Under the pieces are notes generated by a model, which was not told the origin of the DNA, did not search any database, and was given only the letters and a program-made list of their open reading frames with translations. A stretch of DNA of 64,000 nucleotides from positions 44,758,598 through 44,822,597 of the forward strand of contig CM043962.1 in the NCBI GenBank assembly GCA_014529385.2, given 5' to 3'. A program made the translations under genes and the position numbers. This stretch comes from Adiantum capillus-veneris (taxonomy: Eukaryota > Streptophyta > Polypodiopsida > Polypodiales > Pteridaceae). Shown here in pieces: positions 9,346 to 20,034 of this stretch (position 1 is its first letter; each line of letters opens with the position of its first letter).

Positions 9346-11666
9346 CTTGGAATTCTACAAAGTGTTTATATAGGTTCTCACCATCCTTATCATTCATGAC
9401 TCTCAACGGCATTCCATTTCTTTGTTTTGGATGCTTCCATAAGTACCCATCTTTCAAAAAGTATCCATAGGCCTTTCTTCGTATTATTTTCAACTCTTGA
9501 TTAGTCCACCCTTCTTACCTTGTCAAAGTGCTCAGATAGCATCCAATGAGCAACCCGTCACCTTGATATAGGTCCTCTGTAATTAAATGACTCAAGTTCA
9601 TTTGACAGACAAACATGATCACCCTTGACATGAGAGATACTATAGAACATTGCGCCTACATCATCGCCTTTGACAACCATGTCTTCTTCATTTCCATACC
9701 TTACTCTTGAAAGCATATCTGCAACTGGATTATCTTTCCCTACAATATTCTTAAATTTTGGATTCAAGGACTTTATGTAGGCAATCCATCTCAACAGGGC
9801 AATGTCGGGAGTTGAGCATCTTGTGATCATTCCAAGAAGGGGTAGACAATCAGTCTCCACTATTACATTTTCTCCTATCAAATACTCTTTGTCACATTTC
9901 AATGTTGTGACTACTCTCCATAACTCTCTTTTTACCTGTGCACAATTGCATTGACGAGCACTTTGGACCTTTGCTCCAAATCTCACCACATATCGCTTGC
10001 CATCATCATCTCTTGCCCAATCACCCATCCAATTCTTGTGGGGCTAGTATCCACTGTCACATGTACATGTCTTCCACATTCATAGTTTACTTTCCTCAAA
10101 GTTGGAGACATAAGCAACAACTTCTTTAGTTTTCTCATGGCATGGGTATGCATTTCTTCCCATTGAAAATTTTGGTTCTTTCTCAAAAGTTGATACAACA
10201 TGCGTATAATGTGGAATCCAGATAACATAGAACACACATGCACCCAAGAACCTTCAAACCTCAATTAATATTAATACATGTCTCTTTCGTTCTTTGAATC
10301 ACATCAATATTTGTTGGACAAGGCCTTCTACCATATGGCTTTTTCCAGACAAGGTAAGGTCCACTTCTTCAAACCTTCACAAGATCTCATCACAATCATT
10401 GATATGATTTTCCACACATACTTGCGGCACCCCCTCAAGTGCAGAGAAACATCGACATCACTTACATCACATCCTTTAATTGGCACATCATCAAGAAACG
10501 GCATTGTAGTTTGAGGTATTAAGTCACGTAGGACTTTGTTCATACCATTCATCATATGTGCAACTAAATTAGTTGCTCCCTGAGGTAAGATACACATCCT
10601 TACCAAATACAAAGGTATTCTCATGGTAGTCAAGTCCTTGCTTTCCACAAATAGTTGAAACTGATCATACCCTGAGTACAAATCCCCCATAGGATATATT
10701 TCCCTTCTTGCAAATGCCTCTACAAACTCATCTACAACTGGCCCTGTACCCACATTTCTGATTGTCATCTTATTCACACGTTGCATATCCTGAATAAACC
10801 GTAAAGAACCATTTTTCTTTAGAATTGTGAACCACCTATTTGAATATGGAGCACAAGAAGGCTCCAAAATACCCATCTTGATCTTTTCATTAAGCAGCTC
10901 AATGAGTTTTGGCAAACGGGACTTTGGAACTGGAATATGCCTCAAGTTCCAAGGTACATGAGGGATTGTGAAGATCACCATAGGAGCAACAACAGATGGA
11001 TCAACACGCCCTATCTCATGCGGCTCGAATGCAAAAGCCTTTCCATTTTTGGCAACCATTTCTTCAAAGAGTATTCTTTCAACCTTTGTCAAATTTTCCT
11101 TGAAACCAATTTTTAACTCCTTCAAAGTATCATGTGTAAACTTATGCCCCGATCTTTCTCGGGTCATGAAGACTTGGTTGCAAAGTAGCTTGATCCATCT
11201 TACCCGTGCAATCTTTTGGTAGAGGTAATGCTACTGATTTTACTTTCTTTGCCACAGACTTATACTTGGTCTCCACTCATACATCAACACCTTGAGCACT
11301 TTTGAAATCCTCAATGACTTTATACATTTCTATTGAGCATACCTTCACAATGCAACCTCATTTCCTATGCACAAGTTGTAATCCACTAAAGACTTCAAGT
11401 CTTGCATCGTATCCACAAATGAACCCTCATCAAATACACCAACAATGCATTCATCATCTTTTAGAAAACCATTGATCTTCAAACCTCTTTGTACACTATT
11501 TACATGTTGTCTTTCACCCCGCTTTAAGTCCTCACACTTTGTAAAAACAATAGATCCATAGTCTGTTAATCTTACAAAACCTATAGAAAACGTTTCCTTT
11601 GCATAAACATAAAGCGAGAAATTTTATCTTCTTGTACCACTGCAATCTTGCTCTACAATGGTACAT
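9345..11666 (-). pseudogene. Element D: Ty3/gypsy pol relic (RT, RNase H, integrase start)
   Basis: Read on minus from right to left. A pre-RT segment (KYKSVAKKVK) lies near 11225-11260. An RT frame at 10328-11167 (279 residues) has GILEPS, LRFIQDMQRVN, DLYSGYDQF and the catalytic motif FLDD. An RNase H start (VHVTVDTSPTRIGWVIGQ) lies at 9983-10264 and an RNase H end with D-N-P-V-A-D-M-L-S-R at 9558-10028. A segment at about 9400-9530 (YFLKDGYLWKHPK) is the lead-in to integrase. Frames shift between these blocks. The catalytic integrase core is missing and similarity stops near 9345. This part was joined to the gag at 18015-19100 before copia element C inserted. Confidence 0.8.
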
Positions 11667-11671
11667 GGCCA
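11667..11671. repeat. Target-site duplication of element C, left (GGCCA)
   Basis: GGCCA directly precedes the left LTR and is repeated at 18010-18014, directly after the right LTR. Confidence 0.9.
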
Positions 11672-11898
11672 TGTTGGAATTAGGGTTGCATAGAAATGCA
11701 CACAGCTTGGAGAAGACGAAGGAAGCTCAAGGCACACAATAGAGAGTGTGTTACTTAGTGTGAAATGGAAAGATAGATATCCCTAGAGTGATGGGTGTAT
11801 ATTCAATGCTCGGGGGAAAAAACCTCCTAAAGAGGGAAAAAATGCCCCGGCGGTCCTAGTGTGTTCACACACATCACTACCACATGTATATGGTAACA
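11672..11898 (-). repeat. Element C 3' LTR
   Basis: 227 bp, bounded TGTTGG...TAACA on the plus strand, so TGTTA...CCAACA in element orientation. On the internal side the minus strand reads CCAGGGGGGATT, the polypurine tract (about 11899-11912). Confidence 0.93.
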
Positions 11899-11912
11899 AA
11901 TCCCCCCTGGAG
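11899..11912 (-). promoter_or_regulatory. Element C polypurine tract
   Basis: The minus strand shows a purine run with six consecutive G directly before the 3' LTR, where plus-strand DNA synthesis is primed in LTR retrotransposons. Confidence 0.8.
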
Positions 11913-11973
11913 TGATGCAGTGAACAAGAGCTAGCACATGAGTAAAGGGAAGTGCCATGTCCTGAGGACATGA

Positions 11974-13112
11974 TCAGTCCACAAAGGGGAGTAAGCCCAA
12001 ATCTTTGCGGGAAGCTTCAAGCTTCTCACGAGAAAATTCCTTTGTGAAAATATCTGCAAGGTTGTCCTGTGTTGGCACATAAGCCAAGCTGATCACTCCT
12101 GCTGAGAGCCTCTCCCTGACATAGTGGTAATGCACCTCCATGTGCTTTGTGCGAGCATGAAAAACTGGGTTCTTTGCAACTGCCAATGGGCTCTGACTAT
12201 CAGTGTAGATAGTGTTGGTAGTGTCTTGTCCAACACCCAAATCAGCCATAAGGCGTCTGAGCCATACACACTCAACCGTAGCTATGAAGACTGCCCTATA
12301 CTCAGCCTCACAACTCGAACTGGCCATAGTTGGTTGCTTCTTGCTCAACCATGATATACATGAACTGCCAAGCATGAAACAAAAACCACTTGTGGACACT
12401 CACGTGTCAAAACAACCAGCCCAATCTGAGTCCAAAAAAGAATGTAAGTCTGGCGGCAATGATCCCCTCTTGGGATAAAACAAGCCAAGATGTAAAGTGC
12501 CACTACGGTAGCAGAAAATCCTCTTGGCAGCCTGCCAATGCTTAGACCCTGGGCTATGCATAAATCTGCTGACCTGTGAGACTGCAAACTGAATATCCGA
12601 CCTCGTGTTGCATACATAAATGAGGCAGCCAACAGCAGTTTGATAAAGAGTGACATCAGCAGGATCGCCAGCATCATGTAGACTCAACTTCAAACATGTT
12701 TCCATGGGAGTGGCAATAGGTTTGCAATCCTCAAGTCCAAACTTACATAGCAATGTCTCTATGTAACTTTTCTGACACAAGGCAATACCACCATCACACT
12801 GCTTAAACTGTATACCCAAGTAATGATGCAACAAGCCCAAATCTTTCATCTTGAAAATAGCATTCAAATCAGCCTTAAATTCAGCAATATGTCTCTCATT
12901 TGGTCCTGTGATCAGCAAATCATCGACATAAAGAACCACAATGAGAAGTACATCACCCTCACGCTTTACATACAATGTGCTTTCTGTTGGACTGTTACGA
13001 AAGCCTCGTTTCACCAAATGAGTGTCAGCTTTCTCATACCAAGCATGAGGAGATTGCTTAAACCCATACAAAGCCTTCTTACATTTGCACACTTTTTCCT
13101 CTTGTCCTTTTA
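11974..13112 (-). pseudogene. Element C RT C-terminal half and RNase H
   Basis: A 230-codon frame (12400-13092) carries ALYGFKQSPHAWY, the RT catalytic motif YVDDLL and MKDLG. It ends at TGA (12400-12402) inside the RNase H signature and continues in the same frame at 11974-12399 with STSGFCF, CEAEYRA, TDSQSPLAVAKN, HARTKHMEVHYH and ADIFTK. The stop falls where the family has Arg, consistent with CGA to TGA at a methylatable CpG. A frameshift near 13095-13112 separates this part from the RT N-terminal half. Confidence 0.9.
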
Positions 13113-13754
13113 TGACAAACCGCGAGGCTGCGTTACATAAACTTCCTCAAATATGTCACCATTCAAGAAAGCAGTAACAATGTCTGATTGATCTACATCC
13201 CAACCAAAATCAGCTGCCAATGCACATAGAAAACTCACAGTAGTCATACGACAAGTGGGAGCAAAAGTCTCTTCATAATCTATGCCTTTTTGTTGTGCAT
13301 AACCCTTTGCAACAAGTCGAGCCTTATGGCAATCGATCTCACCATCCGGCTTGCGTTTCAACTTGTAAACCCACTTCGTACCAATGGCCTTTTTGCCAGA
13401 AGGCAAATCACATAAAGTCCATGTGTCATTTTCTATAAGTGCATCATATTCTGATTGCATGGCAGCCATCCAATTTTTTGAATTCTGTGCTTCATCAAAA
13501 GACAGAGGCTTCTCACTATCATGTAAGCTAGACACAGTCAAATCATAACAATCTGATGCATAAGATGCATGGCGAGAGCTTGAACGAGTACAACTAGACA
13601 AAGGTGCATCCAATTTACTGTCACGCAAAGTGTGCACCAGCCATTTTGGCATACCTCTAGCCTGCTCATTTTCGGCCCTTTCCTCATCAAGTACATCATG
13701 TACATCTGCATCAGTAATAGGCTGATCTGTAACATTTTCAGAAACCCCCATAGG

Positions 13755-14171
13755 CTGTACATTTGCCTCATTGGAACTTACATTTGTATTTCCACCACTG
13801 AAAAGAGGCAACAAAGTGTCATAAATGTCCTGTGAGCTTACATTACTGTCTCTAGTACATGACAGCAAGGGTTGAACAAAATCTTCCACAAACACTACAT
13901 CCCGTGAAACCATAATACACTTTGTTTGCGGATAATATAACCTATAACCTTTGCTTTCAGCACTATAACCAACAAAAGTACATTTGACAGCCTTATCATC
14001 CAATTTTCTGCGATGTGTTTGTGGCACCAAAGCATATTCCAAACAGCCAAAAACACGCATGTGCTCAATAGAAGGCTTTATATCATGCCATGCTTCATAT
14101 GGAGTAATAGACTGCAAAGCTTTCATAGGACACATGTTAAGTACATAAGTGGCACACATGATGGCCTCAAG
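13755..14171 (-). repeat. 417-bp in-frame tandem duplication, unit 2
   Basis: This unit matches 14172-14588 with very few differences. 417 is a multiple of three, so the reading frame is kept. The duplicated segment is the copia integrase-to-RT connector, including the LEAIMCATYVLNM and VFGC blocks. Confidence 0.92.
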
Positions 14172-14588
14172 CTGTACATTTGCCTCATTGGAACTTACAT
14201 TCGTATTTCCACCACTGAAAAGAGGCAACAAAGTGTCATAAATGTCCTGTGAGCTTACATTACTGTCTCTAGTACATGACAGCAAGGGTTGAACAAAATC
14301 TTCCATAAACACTACATCCCGTGAAACCATAATACGCTTTGTTTGCGGATGATATAACCTGTAACCTTTGCTTTCAGCACTATAACCAACAAAAATACAT
14401 TTGACAGCCTTATCATCCAATTTTCTGCGATGTGTTTGTGGCACCAAAGCATATTCCAAACAGCCAAAAACACGCATGTGCTCAATAGAAGGCTTTATAT
14501 CATGCCATGCTTCATATGGAGTAATAGACTACAAAGCTTTCATAGGACACATGTTAAGTACATAAGTGGCACACATGATGGCCTCAAG
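14172..14588 (-). repeat. 417-bp in-frame tandem duplication, unit 1
   Basis: This is the partner of 13755-14171. It joins directly to upstream integrase coding sequence at 14588 and holds one nonsense codon that unit 2 lacks. Confidence 0.92.
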
Positions 14589-15032
14589 CCAAAAATAATG
14601 CGGCAAAGCTTAACTTTTGACCATACATCGTGCCATTTCCTTCAGTGACCTGTTTTTCCTCTCAGCAGCACCATTTTGATGAGGTGTATAAGGCACTGTA
14701 CATTGGTGTTTTATCCCACGACTAGACAGAAAGGCATTGAATTCATGAGACATATACTCCCCCCTCGATCGAAAGTCAGAAATTGTTTGAAGCACATAAA
14801 AACTTCAGACTTCGCTTTAAGCGAAAATACCCATGCATGCCTGGAGTAATCATCAATGAAAGTCACGAAGTAAAGGTAATTGCCCAAGGACGGAGTTTAC
14901 ATGGGCCCACAAACATCACTATGCACAAGTTGCAACCTGCATGTGGCCCTAACTGAACCATCCTTTGGAAACTTAGAACGCTGCATTTTACCCAAAATAT
15001 GACCTTCACAAACATGTTTGACAGGTGCTTCA
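14589..15032 (-). pseudogene. Element C integrase core (broken)
   Basis: The minus strand gives HVCEGHILGKMQ, QLVHSDVCGPM and YFVTFIDDYSRHAW, the first catalytic Asp region of copia integrase. After a shift it gives HEFNAFLSSRGIKHQ and PHQNGAAERKNRSL, which holds the catalytic Glu. The second Asp region is damaged by a frameshift around 14760-14790. Confidence 0.85.
15028..15032. repeat. Target-site duplication of solo LTR F (CTTCA)
   Basis: CTTCA lies directly left of the LTR and again at 15821-15825. It falls inside the integrase coding region of element C. Confidence 0.9.
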
Positions 15033-15820
15033 TGTTAAGTATGGAGCCTGATTTACCCTTGTAATTTTCTGTGGTAAAAGCGCACATTTGTAAGGCCCCC
15101 ATTATGAGGAGAAGCCATCGTGCGTGAAGGAAAATCACTCACCGGAAACCAAAATTTTCACGGACAAGAATCAGGGGCAACTTTAAAGGCCTCAGGGGCG
15201 GAGACCCCCGAGACTTTTTTTCGCCGGAATATTATGGCCGGATGGCGGCCGGAAAGTGGTCGGAAAACAATCGGTCGGTTGGCCGGTGGCCGGTAGTCAA
15301 TGGCCGATGGCCGGTGGTCGGAAGTCAATGGCCGGTGGCCTGTGGTCGGAAGTCAATGGCCGGTGGCCGGTGGCCGAATTCAAAAGCGGACTTGTCTTCT
15401 CAAGGGCGGCCACACATGGGCAGATTGGAGGGTCCGATTTGGACTTATTCGCACAAGGGCGGCTACACTTGGCTGTCTCTCATTAGAGAGGGCAGCCCTT
15501 TTGGCCTATAAAAGGAGGCCATTTCTACACACATTATATAGTGTGAAGTTGATGCAACAAGGTGAGTGTGAGGTGGTGAGAGTGAAGCAAGGCGGGAGCT
15601 CTATTAAGGGTATAATCCCTTTGTAAACTACTTCTTGTTTTGAAGTACTAAAGCCATTGAGTGGCTGCTTTCCCGTGGACGTAGCCCACATTGGGTGAAC
15701 CATGTATATCGTGTGTACTCTCTCTCTCTCTCTACTCTATAATCTCGTGTATGTAAATATGTCTCTCTCCATTAAGTAATCTACTCAATTATCTATTTAG
15801 CTACGTCTTATTTCCTAACA
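15033..15820 (+). mobile_element. Solo LTR F inserted in element C
   Basis: 788 bp bounded TGTTAAG...CCTAACA, with a CTTCA target duplication and no internal region, so it is a solo LTR left by recombination between two LTRs. A TATA box (CTATAAAAGG, 15506-15515) gives the plus orientation. It splits the copia protease/pre-integrase frame from the integrase core. The family was not seen elsewhere in the window. Confidence 0.88.
15236..15382 (+). repeat. GGCCGGTGG-rich minisatellite inside solo LTR F
   Basis: The words GGCCGGTGG and GTGGTCGGAAGTCAATGGCC recur, with the longer phrase at about 30-bp spacing. The region is strikingly GC-rich against the AT-rich surroundings and lies about 125 bp upstream of the TATA box. 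Confidence 0.85.
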
Positions 15821-16361
15821 CTTCAAGAGGCGGCAAAGAAGCAACCATATCAATTTTCTGCAAACGCAGCAATCTGGCAAAACTCAGATGACCAAAACGT
15901 GCATGCCAAAGTTTTGCATTTGAAATAGCCCTTGAATCTACAACAGCATTTGCAAAATATTGTCCACACTTGTCATACAAAGTGAGCTTATACAGCCCAT
16001 GGCACAAAAGGCCAGATGCAACAATTTCATCACCAAAACTGAGATCATGAACTGTACATCTGTCATCCACAAATTTGACTACAAGTCCAAGTCTAGCAAG
16101 TGAGGATACAGATAAGAGATTCTTCTTGATCCCAGGTACATAAAGTGTATCAACAAGTGTGAAGGAACTGCCATTTGCAGCAGTAAGCACAATCTTTCCA
16201 TCTCCCTGAACCGGATAAGAGGCATTGTTGGCACAAGTGACTAAATTCCCGTGAGGGACAAACTCGAGAGAGGTAAACAATTCACGATGTGAGGTAATGT
16301 GCTTTGTAGCACCACTGTCGATATACGAAACATGTGAATTTGTAGCACAACTGACAAGCAT
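15801..16361 (-). pseudogene. Element C protease and pre-integrase domain
   Basis: The frame starts just after the gag zinc knuckle region. It carries the aspartic protease motif YIDSGATKHIT near its N-terminus, LYVPGIKKNLLSVSSLA, and the pre-integrase motif LWHARFGHLSFARLLRL. It runs into solo LTR F at 15825; the last residues before its stop come from LTR sequence. A frameshift near 16350 separates it from gag. Confidence 0.9.
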
Positions 16362-17427
16362 GCATCGCGAACATCAGGATTGTAAGTGCACTCTGCGCTA
16401 AAAGCCCATTCTGCATCAACATCAGCAACACAGTCTCCTTTCATAGAAGACTCAACAATGGCTGCATTTGTAGTGGAACCAGTATTTGTAGTGGAACCAC
16501 CCTCTTCCTTCTTAGCCTCTTTGGCCTTCAACTTAGGACACGACTTGATCAAGTGATCATTGGCTTTACAATAATGGCAACGCATCTTCTTCTTGCCCTT
16601 ATCACCAGAGTTTCTAGACGAATTGCTGCCAGCAAAAGCATTAGGAACAGAATATTTGCCACTCGCAGCAGAACCATAAGAAGTGGCTGCATTACTATTA
16701 CCACCCTTTCTTTGAGAAGCAATAAAAGCCTGTTCAACTGCACGCTGCCTAGTCCTGTTTTTTCTGGAAAGTGACTTTGCAATAGTAATGTGCATAATGC
16801 ATCAAACTTGACAAGTTTGGGATTTCCAGCTTGAGTCATCAGTCTCCAAGTACTAGCAAAAGTCTGGTAGGAATCTGGTAAGGCATCAAGAACAATCTAC
16901 ACAAGGGAACTGTCTGAAATGACTTCACCTGCAGAAATAAGTTGCTCATTGATATCCTTGACACCAGCAAGGAAAGTGTCCGTATCATCTTCCTCATGCA
17001 TAATCTTCGACTCCAGCTCTTTACACAGCAAAGCCATTTTAGCCTCATTACTGCTTGCATAAAGACCTGCTAGAATATCCCAAGCCTGTTTTGCAGATTT
17101 TGTTGAATGAATGTGAGGAACAATGGTGCGCTTCACAGACAACGCAATCAATTCATGAGCCTGCGCATCCTTTACATCCCAACGAGCTTGTTCTACCATA
17201 GGAAAAACAACTCTAATAGCAGCAATCCTTGCAGCAAGACCTGCAACATCCTCAACATCGCCTACATCCTCAGAACCAAGACATACATCAATGCCCTACA
17301 CAATGTTCCAAACGCCCTTTGACACAAGAACATGTTGCATCATATAAGCCCACATAGAGTAGTTGTCCCCATCCAACCTGTCCTTAGCAGCAAACATCTT
17401 GAACACATCTGTGTTGTTGTCAGCCAT
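16241..17427 (-). pseudogene. Element C gag
   Basis: The start codon is at 17427 (MADNNTDVFKMFAAKDRLDG), matching the DGDNY-WAYMMQ-type copia gag head. TAG codons at 17298-17296 and 16899-16897 interrupt the frame, and a shift near 16800 follows. The C-terminal part (16241-16795) has the CCHC knuckle CHYCKANDHLIKSC at about residues 89-102 of that frame. The order head, UBN2-type middle and knuckle is that of a normal copia gag. Confidence 0.88.
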
Positions 17428-17768
17428 GGTAAATGTTGCACCTGATGTGAAAACTCCTCGAATATAAGAGAAACGGAGCGAGAACAACACGTGATATATA
17501 TCACAAACCGTAGAAGACTAAAAGACACCTGTTATGCAGAAAATGGCACTGACAGAAATTCTGCACAAAATGACGAAATTGCTTGTGCAAACCTACTTGT
17601 AGTGGAAATGGAGGCCTAAATGAGCCCGAATCAAAAATCTGAGCAGACGCTCGCCAAAGCCCAAAATATTTCTTGACCTACGAACGCTCGCCAAAGCTCA
17701 CTGAAATCGAAGAAAGTGAGGAGGCGTGTGCTGGAGCAGCTGGCGCTAAGCCCGGGAGGACGCAACCT

Positions 17769-17780
17769 GCTCTAATACCA
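17769..17780 (-). promoter_or_regulatory. Element C primer-binding site (initiator Met tRNA type)
   Basis: On the minus strand TGGTATTAGAGC follows the 5' LTR after a 2-nt gap. It differs by one base from the usual plant copia site TGGTATCAGAGC, which is complementary to initiator Met tRNA. Confidence 0.88.
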
Positions 17781-17782
17781 AT

Positions 17783-18009
17783 TGTTGGAAATAGGGTTGC
17801 AGAGAAACGCACACAACTTGGAGAAGATGAAGGAAGCTCAAGGCACACAATAGAGAGTGTGTTACTTAGTGTGCAATGGAAAGATAGATAGCCCTAGAGT
17901 GATGGGCGTATATTCAATGCTCGGGGGAAGAAACCTCCTAAAGAGGGAAAAAATGCCCCGGTGGTCCTAGTGTGCTCACACACATCACTACCACATGTAT
18001 ATGGTAACG
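17783..18009 (-). repeat. Element C 5' LTR
   Basis: 227 bp, the partner of 11672-11898. Its outer end reads ...GGTAACG on plus where the other LTR has ...GGTAACA, a single change at the terminal base. GGCCA follows as the target duplication at 18010-18014. Confidence 0.93.
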
Positions 18010-18014
18010 GGCCA

Positions 18015-19100
18015 AAACCCCTCATATCCTTGTAATCCTCTAATTCTTTGTTTTTCTTCGGCAAGGGTTGCTCTTTAAGACTTTCACGGTTCCTTTCATG
18101 GTCCACACAAATAGTAAGGAACTGTACTGCATGCTTTCCATCCCTAAGAGCTTACATGTTTCAACAAAGTGAATCTTACCATCTTTAAAGAAAACAAGCT
18201 TCTTCATCAAGGAATCTTTGAAACTTTCACAATCCCTTCTTGCCTTGTCAATACTATCACACCATATGCATCTATTTACAAAGCCTTCTTTGTTTTGAGG
18301 TCTTTGCCTTGTAGATTGACCTGATGGTTGTCCCTTTTCTTCTAGCCTTGTAAGCTTTAACTTTAGCTCTTGCATTCCTTTAACAATATCATCTAGGATG
18401 GACGTGTCACTCTTTGGAACCACAATTATAGGATTTATGGGACTCTTAGGAACAGTTGGGGTTTGAGTAGGGTTAACCATCATCTTGTCTGTCCATCGTT
18501 GTCGCTTGGCTAGCAGTGAAATTGCATATTCAACCTCATTCCAATCAATCTTCAAGCCATATTCCACATCTTTATCCTCTAGTATAAACTCTAACTTCTC
18601 TTGAATCTCTTTACCTGTAGCCTACAAAAAGAGCTCTTTCTTCTCTAAGTTTAGGGTAGCCTTTTTATTCCTTGACAATTGATCATATTGGTGTTCAAAT
18701 TCCCTTAGCAATTCGGTAGGCGAAATACCCTCCTTTGGCCTAGCTACCCACTCTAAAAAAGTCCTCTGTCACCCTTTCAAAGTCTTCCATGAAATAATAT
18801 TCTTTTAATGATTGCTTTCCAAGTTTCCCCATGCTCATTTCTAATTCCCCTTACATGCTCTTTGATCTCGGGAACCACAGCTAGCTCAAAACTTTGTACC
18901 ATCTCTGCTTCGAACCCTCGACGCAACTCCATCTCCTTTACATACCCACAAAGATACTTTGTTACATCTTTACCATTGAATTGGTCCATTTTTTTTACCA
19001 TTAATTGAATCACTTTAGTTGAGGAACTCTCTCTCCTTTCAACAGCTTGTTGCTGCTGCATAGACACCGCAAAGGATTGAAACATTTGCATTGTGACAGG
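18015..19100 (-). pseudogene. Element D gag relic
   Basis: The frame at 18777-19091 gives MVKKMDQFNGKDVTKYLCGY and a gag-core helix stretch. The frame at 18040-18567 carries RCIWCDSIDKARRDCESF, a zinc-knuckle-like motif in which the expected His is Lys, then FKDGKIHFVET. This knuckle-plus-GKIHF arrangement is one I associate with a non-angiosperm-type gypsy group, by recollection only. Its 3' continuation is the pol relic at 9345-11666, beyond element C. Confidence 0.72.
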
Positions 19101-19196
19101 ATCAATCTACACCCCCTGTTGCTCTTGTTTCTCCATAGCTTTGAAGATTTTTTTTGAGACTTCAATGAATCTTTTGAACCCTCATCCTATCCTACT

Positions 19197-19213
19197 TCAC
19201 GTTGGGTTCACCA
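19197..19213 (-). promoter_or_regulatory. Element D candidate primer-binding site
   Basis: On the minus strand TGGTGAACCCAACGTGA follows the LTR end after 4 nt and starts with TGG, the complement of a tRNA CCA end. The tRNA species was not identified. Confidence 0.6.
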
Positions 19214-19217
19214 AAAA

Positions 19218-20034
19218 TGTGTCAAGAAGTGCACAATGTGGCTAGGAAAGGGTCGAGCCTCTGAGACTGTGACGATTCATAGCAAAATCAAGAAAGTCGT
19301 AGATGATTTGAAGCTAAAAACACACTCAAAAAGAACAAAACTCCAGCCATGAAATATCCTCTTTCAAAAAGAACCAATATTAACTCAAAAATCTCGTGTG
19401 TGTGAAGATTAGGTGTATCCTCGCTCCTAATTGCACAGATGCAAAGCTCTTTCGACCTGTTAAAAACCCTAAATTGATGCTTTGATTCTTCCTCGTTACA
19501 ATTTCATGTAGTCTTCAGAACTTCATTGGAGAGTCCCAAGTAGTTATTTGAGGAGGAAAAACCCTAATTGGAGGCCGCACAGCCTCAAACACGTAGTAGA
19601 AGTAGCATGGGACTGCACTAGCACCTTGGATTGTAATGGTTGTATCTCCTTGCTTATATACGCAAATGAGCTCATTATTGGCTCTATAAGTTTCTTATTA
19701 ATTTTAAAAAAGATGGAACCATCATTGATGTGGTATTTTGAGCCATTTTGTGCTATTTTTAGGGTTTTTAAATTATTTTATGGCCATTTTTAGCCTTTTT
19801 TGCCTAAATATGCCCCTTTTTGTCCGTAAAATGTCCAAACAAGCTGAGAAAAATCCCTAATTTTGTGAAAAAATCCCATTTAGCTCAAATTTAATTCTTA
19901 ACCTCATTTTCCCACTTGGTAAGCACTTTAGACACGTCTTTTATGCTCGTGTATAAAACTTGGTATTTTTGGCTAAGATCGCATGCATTGAACTTTCTAG
20001 GAGAAACAAGCGTGCCACTTCAAAAAACTTGACA
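19218..20034 (-). repeat. Element D 5' LTR
   Basis: About 817 bp, TGTGTCAAG...CTTGACA on plus, so TG...CA in both senses with mirrored ends (TGTCAAG/CTTGACA). The primer site and gag follow in the correct order on the minus strand. The matching 3' LTR is not found in the window, so element D is truncated near 9345. Confidence 0.68.

Larger units (their letters stand above)
13110..14588 (-). pseudogene. Element C integrase C-terminus plus RT N-terminus, with tandem duplication
   Basis: The frame at 13110-14477 (455 codons) contains, twice in a row, the post-integrase segment running from LEAIMCATYVLNM through MRVFGCLEYALVPQTHRRKL and KGYRLY to EANVQ. Next come the linker, then the RT start (NWMAAMQSEYDALIENDTWTL, KARLVAKGYAQQKGIDYEETF, VDQSDIVTAFLNGD). 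The 417-bp repeat is in frame. A stop near 14530 replaces a Gln codon present in the other unit. Confidence 0.88.
11672..18009 (-). mobile_element. Element C: complete-structure Ty1/copia retrotransposon
   Basis: A 6,338-bp element with 227-bp LTRs at both ends, a GGCCA target duplication and an initiator-Met-type primer site. The gene order is gag, protease, integrase, RT, RNase H, all on the minus strand, which is the copia order. Coding capacity is lost through several stops, frameshifts and a solo-LTR insertion. It sits inside gypsy relic D in the same orientation. The LTRs differ at a modest number of positions by eye, so it is older than element A but still structurally whole. Confidence 0.95.

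Noticed and set aside
15236-15382. Regularly repeated GGCCGG phrases as a CRISPR-like array
   Set aside because: Units are contiguous and variable, without unique spacers, and lie in a plant LTR.
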